DNA of 64,000 nt, from the NCBI GenBank assembly GCA_003344405.1, contig NOWV01000017.1, positions 434,001 to 498,000 of the forward strand, read 5' to 3'. This DNA is from Trichoplax sp. H2. Taxonomy: Eukaryota; Placozoa; Uniplacotomia; Trichoplacea. The position numbers and the translations under genes were made by a program. Numbering within the stretch: position 1 is the first letter of the stretch; each line of letters starts with the position of its first letter. Shown one piece after another: positions 1-12,142 of this stretch. The notes below the pieces were generated by a model. It was not told the DNA's origin. It saw nothing but the letters and a program-made list of their open reading frames with translations, and ran no database searches.

Positions 1-422
1 GTCCATGGGAATATGCATATGCCTATACAATTGAAAGTAACCAATTGTATAAACACTTAACAATATTTACAGTTAATATATCTCCAAGATAAAATGATTA
101 TAATCAACGCTATTATTATTAATATAGTTGTAGATCTACATTATTAAGGCTACACATTAGTATAGCATAACGCTATATAGAAAAAAGTCTGCATGATTAT
201 AATATTATCATTTGCCATAGATCTTTTGAAATAAAACACTCGATACATCGAGTGACTGGAGACCCTACTTACTCTAATGTAGTGAAAAGTAGAAATCCTT
301 GGTGCAGTTGATACAAGTTTGTCCGTCGTAAAAGGACGGACGATGGACAAAGAGGGAAAAAGGAACGGAAGGGACGAGCGATGGACAAAATTTATGGGGA
401 AGTCTGGGCTCGGCCTGTGCTA

Positions 423-480
423 CAATACCACTATACAGTGTACAGTACTACAGTACAGTACAGTACAGTACAGCATTGTA
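423..480. repeat. GTACAGTA simple repeat upstream of CCDC12
   Basis: A run built from CAGTA/TACAGTA units, including the palindrome core TGTACA, lies about 60 bp before the CCDC12 start codon. The same motif recurs through the window's intergenic DNA. Nothing else is recognised in 1-535. Confidence 0.7.
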
Positions 481-535
481 CTGTCACCTGTACCATAGTT
501 TCATGCCTCTATGAGATTCAGGAAGGAACGGTAAC

Positions 536-2258
536 ATGGCGACTGAAGGAATTAGCTCATTGGAACTTGCTGCATTAGAAAGGAAAGGAAGATTAAAAGC
601 TTTAGCAAAAGAAAAAGGCGATAGTCATAGCAATAGTAAGGTAAAAATTGTAAGCGATAGCTTTGATTACAAATTGCATGACATTGGATAGAATAAAATG
701 ATGTAGGACCAGTTCTTACAATGGAATACGACTGTGCTCCATTCGTGGCTATAATAAAATACAACAAGCTTACTTCTCGCCAGTGGAAAATTTCATCTTT
801 ATTATTCGTAGGAGCTTAGTTGATCTGGTTATTTAACTTTAAAAGAGATAAAAATTAAGTTTTAAAACAAGCACTAGTAAGATAGTCCGGTTAGAATAAC
901 CTACAGTATGTTGTAGTCACCACTGGAAAGGAAATCCATAACAACGTCGATGTTCAATCGCGTTGTCATGTGCTGTGATGAAACTTATTTTTTGTATATG
1001 TCATACTTGTTATAGCTGTTGATATATTTGTAATGTAGAATCACTGAGTCATCATTCATGATATGTTGATATTAATATTAATCAGGATCGCGGTGAAAAA
1101 AGGCAGCTAGAAAACACAAGTTCCAAGTAAGACTATCTGATTGAATAAATGAAATTAATCATCAATGACATTTCAAAAGAGTTGTATGCTGTCGATTGAG
1201 ATAACTAACGTGAAATGTCCAATTTGGGCTATACATCTTGTTGTAACACATTTCTACCGTTCATTATTAGTATGCCGAGAGTCAAGTTTAGGAATTATCT
1301 ACCCCAAGATGACAGTTTAAAGGATCAAAAAATGGAAAAGCCGTCAGCACCAACAGGTATTTTGAAAGATAATTTCTTAGTAGCCAATGCTCGTCAATGA
1401 AACGATATTGTACAGTAGATGTAGGCATTGCATCATTGTCTTGTAGAGTGATAATAAACCGATACTGTTATCGGAATTAAACACTGCTGAACGTTTAGAA
1501 AGTACACTTATACATGGACGTGATTTCTATCTTATAAATGTTTGTCTAATGTAATCTTATTCAATATCATAGCTCAGGAAGACGTTGAAGAGATTCTAAG
1601 TTCGACTAACGCGAACACTAAATATGAAGGAGTGGTAATGATAACAATCCCACTTTTCATATGAGACCCAATTTATATGGTTATAGGTATCCTCGAATCC
1701 TTATGCAATGATTTTTTATTCGCTTTTCATTCGATTTCTACCATAGGATTTGGTTAATCTAGCTCCGAGAAAGCCTGACTGGTTAGATTCAATGACCGTA
1801 TCTTCATTTTGTCATACTATATTACAAATGGATACTGCAATCATTTAATATGATAGGGAAACAGCTAAAAATTTATCAAAATATCTACTAGATTTAATTT
1901 ATTATAGCACTTTCCAGTCGCTTACAATTACTATCCTTCTGTTCTTTGCAATACTAATACCAAGGATTTATTTAAAAGAAAATTTATAATTTTCATTTCA
2001 ATTTTAGGGATTTAAAACGCACAATAGAAGATAAAATGCAAAAATTGGAACGGAAAACACAAAGGAGTATCGTTGATATTATTAGTAAGTTAAATATTAT
2101 TTATTGTAAACGAGAAAAGAATTCTTATTATCATTAGTTTTGGAAGACCCATCAATTTTATGCTTCATTTTGCAGGAGAGAGACTCCGAGAAGGCAACCT
2201 AGCGACTGCAGTAGAAACGGTTACTAATAATGCAGGTTATGAAGGCGACTCTGATTAA
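536..2258 (+). CDS. CCDC12: CCDC12 / Cwf18-family spliceosome protein
   Basis: Seven exons join in phase: 536-640, 1086-1126, 1271-1356, 1573-1634, 1747-1781, 2008-2084 and 2176-2258. They give 162 aa, against about 166 aa in human CCDC12. Family hallmarks are all in order: an N-terminal ALERKGRLKAL helix, then FRNYLPQDDSLK (human LRNYVPEDEDLK), DLVNLAPRKPDW (human DLANLAPRKPDW), a basic coiled coil with KLERKTQRSI, and an IIRERLREG segment near the C-terminus. The family (yeast Cwf18) belongs to the activated spliceosome and is nuclear; that role is family knowledge. The ATG at 536 is chosen because it gives the conserved N-terminus. The first donor could be 641 (gtaaaa) or 650 (gtaagc); both keep the frame. 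The small exon 1086-1126 is supported mainly by exact phase fit. Confidence 0.93.
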
Positions 2259-4272
2259 TTTTTCGCTAATGTAAATCTCCCTTAAGATGTACATTTTTAC
2301 TGTTCCGGTTTCTACTGCTATAAAAGTTATTGCTTAACAAGAATTAAACACTGTAATGTAGAATAATTCGAGATTGTATTTAAATGTATTTAATTAGCTT
2401 ATGATATTTGTTTTTTACTTTTACTACTGGAAAAATTTTTATCTAGTAAAACCCTGTATAGATTCTAATGGCAAGTAAAAACATGTTACACTAACGTAAA
2501 TACCATATACTATACATGCATATGTACCAATAACGTTACAGTACATAACAAAGAATTGTTAAATTTAGTTAAATGTTCTTGTATCTTCGTACTGTTATGT
2601 TTTTTACTTGCTTTATTCGTCACTACGAATGTCATTACGCGACCTAGTCCAGGGTACATTACTTGCTAACAGTTGATTGTCTTTTTCCGTATACACTACT
2701 GGTATTTACAATCACGGAATTTTAATAAAAAGGTTGCGAACTACAAGAAATGGTCTATTCCTATAGTTCTCGCTTTCAGAATGATAATGACTTTTCTCAA
2801 TAGCCACGTACTGTTCATCATTGTACATATACATGCTTTGGTCGCTGCTTGGCGATAATGCAGCTTAATGCTATATAGATGCGAAAATAGTAGTTGTGCA
2901 AGGGTAGCTAATACTAGTTAATATCGATGACATCACTTACATTAATGTCCGAATATATCGCATAATTGAATTGACTACTGTAGATGGTATAAAATAAAAA
3001 TAATAGTAATTATTCCATGCAGTAATTTGAAACAGTAGCCCGAAAATAGATTAAAATACTGCCGCAAGCGTCTAACATAAAATAGATAGTATACTCCTAA
3101 ATATAATACATCGTACCACTATGAGGTAAATATACAAAAGTATCACAGAGAAAAAGTTACGGTCTCTGGTAACCATTAGGGATAGCATTACAGTACTTAC
3201 ACTAAGGATATGATATCGTTGTAACTTTATAAAGATCTCAATATTATCTTGGAGTATTTTCACCATTTGCTTGAAAAGTTAAAGTTTCATGAATTTTAAA
3301 ATTTTATTATTTCTGAAACTGTTTCTGCCACAATACTTCGAGCAACGTGCAGAGTACATGAGGTAATTCTTTATTGAAAACATGTAGATATCACTTAAAA
3401 ATAAAATTAATGCATCTTCTGTTTTATGAATTACGTGAATAGAACCAGACTTATTTAATTTCTGGATTTTATCATAAGTTCAACTTTGCATAATACAACT
3501 GATAGCTCGTAAATGGTAGTTCTATTCCGGTAAATTGTGCTTCTAGTTAACAGCTAAGCTCATGCGGATTGAGTATGTGAAACAAGGTCTTGATCCTAAA
3601 TAGAAAAAAATAGGAAATGTAATTATTATATTAATAATCATATCGTCAATTTCTTTTTTGCTACAATAATCATTTATATGTATGTTAGCCATTTCGTTAA
3701 ACTCTGCTATTATGTAATATTGTTCATTATTGTAATTTTAAAAAATTTAGATTATTACAGCAGTTAATTTAGAGAAATAGGAATGGTTATAAGCAATTTA
3801 ACAGAAACTGACTATGATCGTTACCATGATGATATGAATATTAGGTGTGCGAAAGAATTAAGAGGGATCAGTAGGCTTTCGTTAGCAAAATAATGAAGTG
3901 ATGTGATATTTATAAAGAATAGCCCACTTGTTAACAGCTAGCTATAGTGAATTTTATGTCATTAAAGGATAACTTACTATAGATATATGAATACCAACAA
4001 TTATCTGAATAGTAATAACAAATACTATCGTAATTGATGTAAAGGTATATATATAGTATAAGTGTAATATCTTAATCGTATTATGAAACGAATATATTGA
4101 GATTGTGGATGCTAACTGTAATAGACTATCACATTTTATGTTGATTGTTCTTATGTAACTTAAAATCTAGAAATCTAATTAAAAATACGCATGAAAGATA
4201 ATGTTAGATAGATTACCTACAGTTAATGGGTAACTTTTATAGCAATTAATCCACTATAAAAATTGCGTATTA
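2259..4272. other. Intergenic, nothing recognised
   Basis: AT-rich sequence with only short chance reading frames on both strands. I see no conserved protein motif, RNA gene or clear repeat. Confidence 0.5.
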
Positions 4273-5138
4273 TCAGAATAGTTTGATATGTACAAATACA
4301 CTAATTAAGTGATGTATCGCGTGATTTCGTCATGATACAGCAGCAAAATGATGTTGCAATTAATAAAAGTGATTGCATTAATGATTTATACCTGTGCAGT
4401 GTAACTCCCAATTCCGCTTGCGTAAGATCAGTAATGTTTTTAGAATGGACTTTGTTTTCCTGGACGCCTAAACCGTTTGTGCTGGTAAGATGATACAGGG
4501 TGTAGGGCTTGTCGGACAATCCGTGAATTATTGGGGAATCAGTTATCACATTCATAATCAACTATGGCAAAAATAATAAGCATCGTGCTAAGATTTAAGA
4601 TTATGAATAAAATGAATTAATTACTCTCTTATATTTCTACATGTGCGAGCACAGCATAATTCGATGTGTATCGTATCTACTGATAATATGATTTATAACA
4701 GTATATGGTATCTGTTCGTTCTAACATCCTGATTAAAATTTCATTTGTAAAAGTAGCTAAAGTATCGTCTAATATTAACATGTTTTATGTCATAAATAAG
4801 CATGACCATTATTTCAGAACTAAATGCAAATGCAATAATACATGTGTAAGAAAAATTCTCGAATAAAAATTCACAACTTTGTTTTATTAATTTGTATTAA
4901 AATATCTATATGGGCCAACATAGTTGACGATGTTAATATCGTAGCTTAACGTTATCAACTGGTATGATAAATTACGAGATTAAAGATACGCAATTTCAGC
5001 TATCGCTACGGTAAATAAGAAGTTACCTACCCGGTTACTATCTGGAAGATTCTTGGCAATTAATTGATAAAGATTTTTTCGAAATTCTTGAGTGACCACT
5101 GATGATGGTAAGTTAGTTTCAAGGTTAAGGTAAGCCAT
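4273..5138 (-). CDS. MIF/D-dopachrome tautomerase family gene A (no catalytic proline)
   Basis: Exon 1 (5138-5031, 108 nt) encodes MAYLNLETNLPSSVV..., and exon 2 (4561-4392, 170 nt) encodes ...SDKPYTLYHLTSTNGLG VQENKVHSK. Together they align with the MIF/DDT fold (human DDT MPFLELDTNLP and the SIG..G..EDN region). Intron positions and phases (0 and 2) match human MIF. The residue after Met is Ala, not the Pro1 that serves as catalytic base in MIF and DDT, so tautomerase activity is not expected. The third exon is uncertain. The only phase-compatible candidate close by is 4300-4273, which would end the protein after VFVHIKLF, about 13 residues short of the usual C-terminus. The gene could be decaying, or exon 3 could lie elsewhere. 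The family-level call is firm; the 3' end is not. Confidence 0.75.
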
Positions 5139-5751
5139 GTCTTTAGTTTTAGCACGAACCTGATGAGAAATAGCTTGACAACTTTGTTAATATGCTAAAC
5201 TCTAATTTTTCTATTATCCCTGTTTTATATTACATCTGAGCATGCAGCAGCTAATGTTAACGTTAGTTTTTATTTATTTAGTTTTAATTACTTGAGACAC
5301 GTGATAGATGTGGACAAGTAGTTACTATGACTCAATCATTAAGTTAAAAAATGATACCATAATATTATGTCACTCTAATAATCTAATGATACTTTATTAT
5401 TATTTTTAATCGGAGTAGATGATGGACATAAATGGATAATAATAATAGCAATAATGTAAACATTGAATCTATTCATGGTACGAATTCTAGGCGCAATAAC
5501 ACAATAATGGTATAATACTTTGTTAATCGACTAATGATTTGCAGCATTGTTAGTTTTTTCATGATGCAAATATAGTATTACCATCTATTCAAGGAAATTA
5601 ATAAGCTGATGTCACAAACCAGCTTCGTGACAAAGATAACGTAAAACAAATCTTGAAATTGCTATAGTCTCCGGGATTCAGTATCCCTTAACCATCTCAC
5701 AAGAATTTAGATGCCTTTTCTTCTTTGTTAAACAACTATAGAACTCTTCTT
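5139..5751. other. Intergenic, nothing recognised
   Basis: AT-rich spacer upstream of MIF-family gene A with no convincing reading frame. Confidence 0.4.
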
Positions 5752-6853
5752 TTATTGACTATCTGTCGAGCTCAAATACCCTTCGGCAGCTGCTATCATG
5801 TATGAGTCATAATTGTTCAAGAAATTTAGTTCGTGTTGGATAGCTAAATTAATGCAGAAATTATTCATAATCTTAGACATGTACTGAACGATTCTAGATA
5901 ATTGGGTTACAGTATATCCATACACAGAATTATTTATAGTACCATCTGTAATTGGATATCTTCAGGATATTCATCACAAGCGTTACAAGATATAGCACTA
6001 TAATCAATTAACATTAGTTACCGTGTAAGAACTCTTACTACAGTACAGCATAATTTACTGTAACAAAATAATAACTACCTTAGTTTTTACTGTACTGTAA
6101 GTCATTATTAGTTATCTCCATAGATAAATATTAACCACTAAATTTAGTCATTTACTTTTCACGGTAGTTCCTACCGTGACTGCTGAAAAATGCGATAAAA
6201 GCACTAAATGTTAAATGACAAATATTATTGTACCTATAACATTTCAATTTTATAATTTCGTGCGCTCATGAAAGCGATTTAATTCTTCAATGCTCCATCA
6301 AAATGGTCGATTTCGCTCATATAATTAATATTTTCATATTTGAAATATGATAAACTATCGATCGACATTTGCGTTACTTTACTATTTCATTCAGATGAAT
6401 GTAGTAGCTTTGTAAGCTTTATTAGCTAAAAATTCATTTGTATACTCTCACTTTATAGAGCTATAAGGTTTGGATATTTCTAATGGAAAGCCTCCAAATT
6501 GTAGCACTAGCCAATATAAATTTATATCTTCAATATGGGTACTATTAAAACTTTCATGCATTGCACTAATTGACCTTATTTAAAGATTACAATTTCGTAT
6601 CTGAATAGTTATATTATACAGTGTTTATCTAAAATTTTGCCATTTTCTTTATGCTATAGTTTGTAAGCGCTTACATTAAGATTTGGTTTAAGGACGTAGT
6701 ACTGAACAATTTCTGTACTAATAGTATGTCCTGTATTATCCGAAGCATAGGGGTATGAATTTCGATGATAAAATCCTTTAACAGTTCCGTATGATAATCA
6801 TCATCTTCTGCCCATGGAAACAATGAATTAGTTGCTAGACGAATAAGCCAATA
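5752..6853 (-). CDS. Unidentified multi-exon gene (3' exons)
   Basis: Exon-like blocks on the minus strand. (1) 6853-6675 is open for 59 codons between cctag and a gtaagc donor, with YWLIRLATNSLFPW and ELLKDFIIEIHTPML. (2) Roughly 6536-6461 is open between an ag and a gtgaga donor, with INLYWLVLQFGGFPLE. (3) 5945-5752 is open for 64 codons after ttacag and ends in TAA, with VTQLSRIVQYMSKIMNN and NYDSYMIAAAEGYLSS. The composition looks like a soluble helical protein. Phases between blocks do not all match, so at least one boundary is wrong or an exon is missing. I do not recognise the family, and no start codon was found. It may be the C-terminal part of a larger gene or a decayed copy. Confidence 0.35.
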
Positions 6854-7251
6854 CTAGGATAATGATTTATGTAATTTAATGACACAAGGTGTTTTCTATC
6901 ATTTCTTATAGATTGGCGTTATTCGATTAGTTCAATCATTAATACCATGAATTCAAATCATATAAAACTTTTCAAGACCCACAATATTTTAAGAATTACA
7001 CGATGTTAAGAGATATGGTTTTTATTAGTTATGCAGAATTGTAGTAAAGTTTATGATTAAGGTGGAAGCAGGTCAGTAATCTTTCTTTAAAATTACTGCT
7101 GGTATCCGATAAATAAAACAGGGTGCACTAACACTCTAATTTTTCAGGTGAAGGGTGTTTCTCGTTACTCCTATTAACGGATACAGTATTTTTACATTGC
7201 TAGTAAACGAATTCCTTCTTCAATTTCAAGCAATTGCCATATAAAGTCGCC

Positions 7252-9224
7252 TTAAGCAAATGTTGAACCACCATAGCCTATGTCCTGTTCAGCTACATCC
7301 AAAAATTGAATGTACATTCTAAAACGAAAAAATAATTTCATCCAATGTAGCTAAAATTAGTTGGAATCACTTGATATCAAGAATACGATTCTAAAATGCA
7401 GAAAATCTAAAACAGTCTGGCAATACTACGGTTTTCTATTACTACGTTACCTCTTTGATGAAATTTTAAGGTGGCCTTCAATCACATCTGTTAAGGCTTT
7501 GCTGTGGAGTTTATTTTCTGCTTCGCCTAGCTGTCCAATTGATATCACTTTCACAAATGCTGCAGGATCATCAGTACCACCGAATATGAGATTAGCGCCA
7601 CCTTTTGCCGATACCATGACGTACTAGTATACGTATAACGTGAAAAGCTCTTATTTAATAAACATCATAGTACATTGGTGAAGATTTTATTGATTGTTAA
7701 CACCTAACCATAGTATAAAAATGTTGTAATCTCTTAATATGCTACAATGCATTGATAGGGATGACGTACAAAATGTTTTTAATCTGTGGATAAAAAAGAC
7801 TTCAATTGGCTCAACTACAAAAAAAGTTAGATGTGAGGCGTTATATATGCCCTTCATTTAGAGTTGATCTAATATGTAATAGCGTAAATGCCTCAGGTTG
7901 TGACTACAATTTAGAATATAATGTAACATAGGTAACCCATACGCGTCTACTAATTTAATCTATTTATATATACAGTAAGAAGGCACTCTTTGATGGTGGA
8001 AACAGGTAAAAAAAACGAGCTCGCTTCATGACTGATGCTTTCTCCAATTGTAAGGTGCAGATTAGTTTGATAATTTGTAGTAACTAAGTGAAAGGATTGA
8101 ATAGTGAAGTTCTATACGCGTATAATAATAGTAAAGGAAAAACGGGAAGGATAAGAGCTAACTGGAGATAATGTAGAACANNNNNNNNNNNNNNNNNNNN
8201 ACCTTTTGCCGATACCATGACGTACTAGTATACGCATAACGTGAAAAGCTCTTATTTAATAAACATCATAGTGCATTGGTGAAGATTTTATTGATTCTTA
8301 ACACCTAGCCATAGTATAAAAATATTGTAATCTCTTAATATGCTACAATGCATTGATAGGGATGACGTACAAAATGTTTTTAATCTGTGGATAAAAAAGA
8401 CTTCAATTGGCTCAACTACAAAAAAAGTTAGATGTGAGGCGTTATATATGCCCTTCATTTAGAGTTGATCTAATATGTAATAGCGTAAATGCCTCATGAC
8501 TGATGCTTTCTCCAATTGTAAGGTGCAGATTAGTTTGATAATTTGTAGTAACTAAGTGAAAGGATTGAATAGTGAAGTTCTATACGCGTATAATAATAGT
8601 AAAGGAAAAACGGGAAGGATAAGAGCTAACTGGAGATAATGTAGAACAATCAGAGAGTAGGCTACTGATTGATAGCTGCGAGTAGGCAGTAGCCCAAATA
8701 AAAGCTTTTCAAATAGAGAATCTTGGATGATTCTGAAAGTGCACTATTTAACAGTAGTGAAGTAACTGCTTTTCCTTCCAAAGATACTAGCGAACCGTAA
8801 TATTTGCTATCGCATGCACTAAGAAGATGAAGGATGCTAGACCGTAGGGTATAATAGGTCAGCAACGTCATGAATGTCCAATAAAATTCTTGAAAAGAAG
8901 AAGTTACCTTCTATCATTTAACTGCAAACAACAGCTACTGTTGGGCACTGTAACTTGATGTTGAAAGGGACTATTCCAGTAACTAAATACGTCTATAAGA
9001 GTCAATTACTATTGTTTTTCAGGAAGAAATTGGCAGAAAAGAACTACTCTACTACGAGTACAGTATATATATCTTTTGCCAAGGTGTGTGACTACATGAT
9101 TCAACAGTATTCTTACACTTTCAGGCTTTTGCAACGTGGCTGCAAGGGTACTGGATAGATCTTTAAGAAGCTTTGATGAGATCTGATCTTCAGGTACGTT
9201 GGTCTCAATTGCTACGATAGGCAT
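7252..9224 (-). CDS. MIF family cytokine/tautomerase gene B
   Basis: Three exons: 9224-9117 (108 nt), 7623-7451 (173 nt) and 7318-7252 (67 nt including stop), giving 115 aa. This is the human MIF length, and the exon sizes and phases match human MIF. The N-terminus MPIVAIETNVP carries the catalytic Pro1 and a Lys at mature position 32. Exon 2 has NLIFGGTDDPAAF and ISIGQLGEAENKLHSK; exon 3 ends IGYGGSTFA (human VGWNNSTFA). MIF is a homotrimeric keto-enol tautomerase and, in vertebrates, a cytokine. The CxxC motif of human MIF is absent. Intron 1 contains the 8181-8200 assembly gap and a duplicated flank, so its apparent length is inflated. The remote possibility is that exon 1 belongs to a separate copy whose other exons are lost in the gap. 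Confidence 0.9.
7600..8180. repeat. Gap-flanking copy 1 (near-identical to 8201-8648)
   Basis: Matches 8201-8648 base for base apart from scatt­ered SNPs and a 133 bp segment (7896-8028) missing from the other copy. It begins inside exon 2 of MIF gene B and ends exactly at the N run. Most likely an allelic copy left by the assembler. Confidence 0.85.
8181..8200. other. Assembly gap (20 N)
   Basis: Twenty Ns. The fixed round size suggests a placeholder and not a measured gap. Confidence 0.99.
8201..8648. repeat. Gap-flanking copy 2 (near-identical to 7600-8180)
   Basis: Starts at the same base as copy 1, inside the MIF gene B exon 2 sequence, so it carries only the first nucleotides of that exon. 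It lacks the 133 bp insert and shows a handful of substitutions, for example near 8234, 8271 and 8295. Confidence 0.85.
8666..8888 (-). CDS. Possible exon of unidentified gene inside MIF gene B intron 1
   Basis: Open for 73 codons on the minus strand between a ttcaag acceptor and a gtagcc donor, with SLVSLEGKAVTSLLLN and YLKSFYLGYCLLAAIN. The amino-acid mix looks like real coding sequence. No partner exon in compatible phase was found, and I do not recognise it. It lies beside the misassembled gap, so its position relative to MIF gene B may be wrong. Confidence 0.25.
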
Positions 9225-9309
9225 TTTCGATTGATGAGGATAGAAAGGGAATCAGGTAAAGCGAAATTTTGCTTTTTCGATGAAGGTTTTTAGCGTTTCC
9301 AGCTACTGA

Positions 9310-9990
9310 CTATAGTGCAAATCTGCAATCGCTTTCATACAGTTCTATAGGCGCTTGTAAGCTCCACCCTGGTTCTGTATGGAATACTGAGCGTTTCAAC
9401 TTGGATATTTTTCTGTCTTGCTGTTGTTAATTAAACTGCTATTGCAGGTCATATTTGGGTAGGCAAGGTTAACTAGAAAATGCAATCGTCATCTCTCTCG
9501 TCGAGTGGTATGGCGAGGGAAACCCAAACATGGCTTTGAATACTAGAGTACAGTAGGCAAGAGCAGTAGTGTAACAAATTCAAAACGACAGCATAAAACC
9601 CAATTCATTAATACTTTACGTCATGGACCTTGTTGACAATAATAATCATAATAGAAGTATCTAAAAGGTCCATGATATGATGGATTTTCTGTTGACTTAG
9701 CTCTTTTAATAGCAGATGAAGAGGATTAACCTCGTTAAAGAACTCTATCACACCAATTCTATCAAGTACTGTACAGTATTTAGTGATCAAATTACTCATA
9801 GCAAATGGAATTAGTTCACACTTTCCAGTACCGGATAAACGCGTACTGTACAAACCTCATCTTTTTCCTCATGATTGGACTTATGCAGCTAGTTATGCTC
9901 TTCATAGTTCAGCATCTACAGACTTTAGTCTATCATCGTAGATTTTAATCATTTCTATAGCCAATCTTACGTATCTCTCACAAACTGAAG
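9310..9990 (-). CDS. Unidentified gene, C-terminal exons
   Basis: Two exons fit in phase. 9845-9620 (226 nt) lies between a tacag acceptor and a gtaaag donor and is open for 75 codons, including ELIPFAMSNLITKYC and FFNEVNPLHLLLKELSQQ. 9420-9310 (111 nt) follows acaacag and ends in TAG, with SVFHTEPGWSLQAPIELY. A probable further exon lies at about 9990-9920 (ERYVRLAIEMIKIYDDRLKS), but its phase does not join cleanly. Another open block upstream (about 10105-10020) may also belong. The helical, leucine-rich C-terminal part does not match a family I can name. The stop lies 85 bp before the MIF gene B start codon on the same strand. It may or may not be the same gene as the blocks at 5752-6853. 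Confidence 0.45.
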
Positions 9991-10129
9991 AGCTCAAGCA
10001 CTCAATGAATTATTATACCCGTGCATAAGTGTTCCGAGTAAAGAAAATTTGAAAATTGACCCTATTTCTATGTTGACATTGAAAGACGATCTTAGCCACT
10101 ATCTCGTCCCCAATACGTATATATCGATT

Positions 10130-12142
10130 TAACGTAGGTGTATTTCAAGTTAAACTTCGAATGAATGAATTGGCCGATTACTTTATAAGTCTATGAGCTA
10201 CGGGTTACTGAAGCTATTCAATATGAAGAGGCCATTAAATTTGCCTTGGTGATTTATAGCTGTATAATTCAAATTTTAAATAAGTAGAGATACTGTATTG
10301 AAGACTAGTAAAGACTCGTATATCCACCAGAAAAAGCACATGTTATAGTGACTGCCTAATGTCTTTATTCACTAAAGAACTGTCTACTAACGTAGGATAC
10401 ATATTAGCATTTTTCATTAGTTAAAAGATATAAAAGTAACATCTCAAAACTACTGCTTGTTAGTGGTATAATAGCATGTTGGATAGCTGAAATAATTTCT
10501 GTACAATTTGCATAAGGTCACTAAATGATAAGAGATATCAAGAACAGATGAACGAATAAAATGTGTCCATTTCTTCAGCAAATCTATATGGCCCACTATA
10601 CGTCTTTACCGACCTTCTTCTAAGATTGAATATTTAACAACATATATAGCCAATAATGATGAAATAAAACTAATGCAACTATTAACGCCTACTGTAACGT
10701 AAGCGTGATAATAATTATATACGACGTATAATCACGAGCATGATATTCACAGGGTGCGGCTAATTTAGCTTGCTAGATAGAAATATGAATAGGTTATTTA
10801 CTGTTGGGTTTATCATTAGTCAGTAGTAATAGTCGTGGGTAAATAAACAAAATCGAGATTGATTTCAGGTTTTTATTGCCTATATCATATGATTTTCAGT
10901 TTACATTCTTATATGCAATATGAAGCAGAAACATAGTGAGTTCTCAGTCGGGCAATGGCCAGTGTAGAGGACTGTTAAGTCGAAGACAAAGACTATGCAT
11001 ACTTTTAATTCTTGAATAATTAATGCTATCCTATGATGAGCTAGATTAAATTAATAGCTCTATTACCGCCTACTAATATGTTGTTTTCAGTTAGGAATCC
11101 ATCAGTTAACATTATTATTGTTGTGGATAAATCCTGTGCTCTATCTTAAGACAATGCATCTCAATGACTAATTGAATACATATTTTATTCAATAGCTACC
11201 ACATTGAATAAATGATAACTAAAGGATTATACTTATATACTTATTAACATTATCGCATAATTAGCCTTTTAACGAGATGGTTTGGCGCAAAACGTTAAGT
11301 ACACAAGTGCTCGTTATCGAGTTAATAATTTAGCATGAATTTGCACTTTTTCGTCAGCGATCGCTTTACATCGTCAAGCAAACGAAGTTTGAATTATTGC
11401 AAGACTTCCCTTACTTAATTTTCCTAACTTAAATACGTATACCGAATACCTGATTAAAAATGTCTCATAAAGTTATATCTACTGTCTACTATGTAGGAAT
11501 CTATAAAATGATAAAGTATACTATACGTAGTTACTGGCTGTACAGGATGACTAGAGATTTTTATCCCTTACTTCATACTTTATTCTTTTTAAGATTATCC
11601 TATAAATCAGTGGAAGATCGTTTCTTACGAAGTTTGATATCTTTAATAGTGCAATTATTACAGGTTAAGATAATCAATCATTATAATTATAATGCCAATA
11701 TAGATATTTTAAACAGTTCAATAATCACGCTATAATAAGCTATAACGGTTGAATTACCCATTTTGGAAAGTTAATTGCTGTACTTACTACGAGTGAAGTG
11801 CGATGATATCACGAAAGCTAGAATTACATCTAACGTAATAGGACTATGTCTTATGCTGCAAAAGAGCTACTTTCACTCATAATTTTAACAGTCCATAAGG
11901 AAGATGTCCATTAGACGATATCATTGTTGAAGTCATCGTTTCATCGTAGTTTAATTTTCCAATTCTTGTTTTTTTTTCTAGCTTGAAAGTTATATTCACA
12001 TTGCGTCCACGCAACAATACAGAACAAATGATTAAAACGTTGACTTCAATTAAATAATGACCCTTTACTGTAATCGATTAAATTGAATCATGCTAACATA
12101 ATTCATAAGTTTTAAGCCAACAAATCCATCTTAGCTGCATTT
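10130..12142. other. Intergenic, nothing firm
   Basis: AT-rich. A frame on the plus strand around 11560-11665 (FLRLSYKSVEDRFLRS) could be an exon, but the minus strand there is nearly as open, so I do not call it. Confidence 0.4.

Noticed and set aside
381-578. 65-residue frame on the plus strand before CCDC12
   Set aside because: Largely translation of the GTACAGTA simple repeat; it overlaps the CCDC12 start in another frame.
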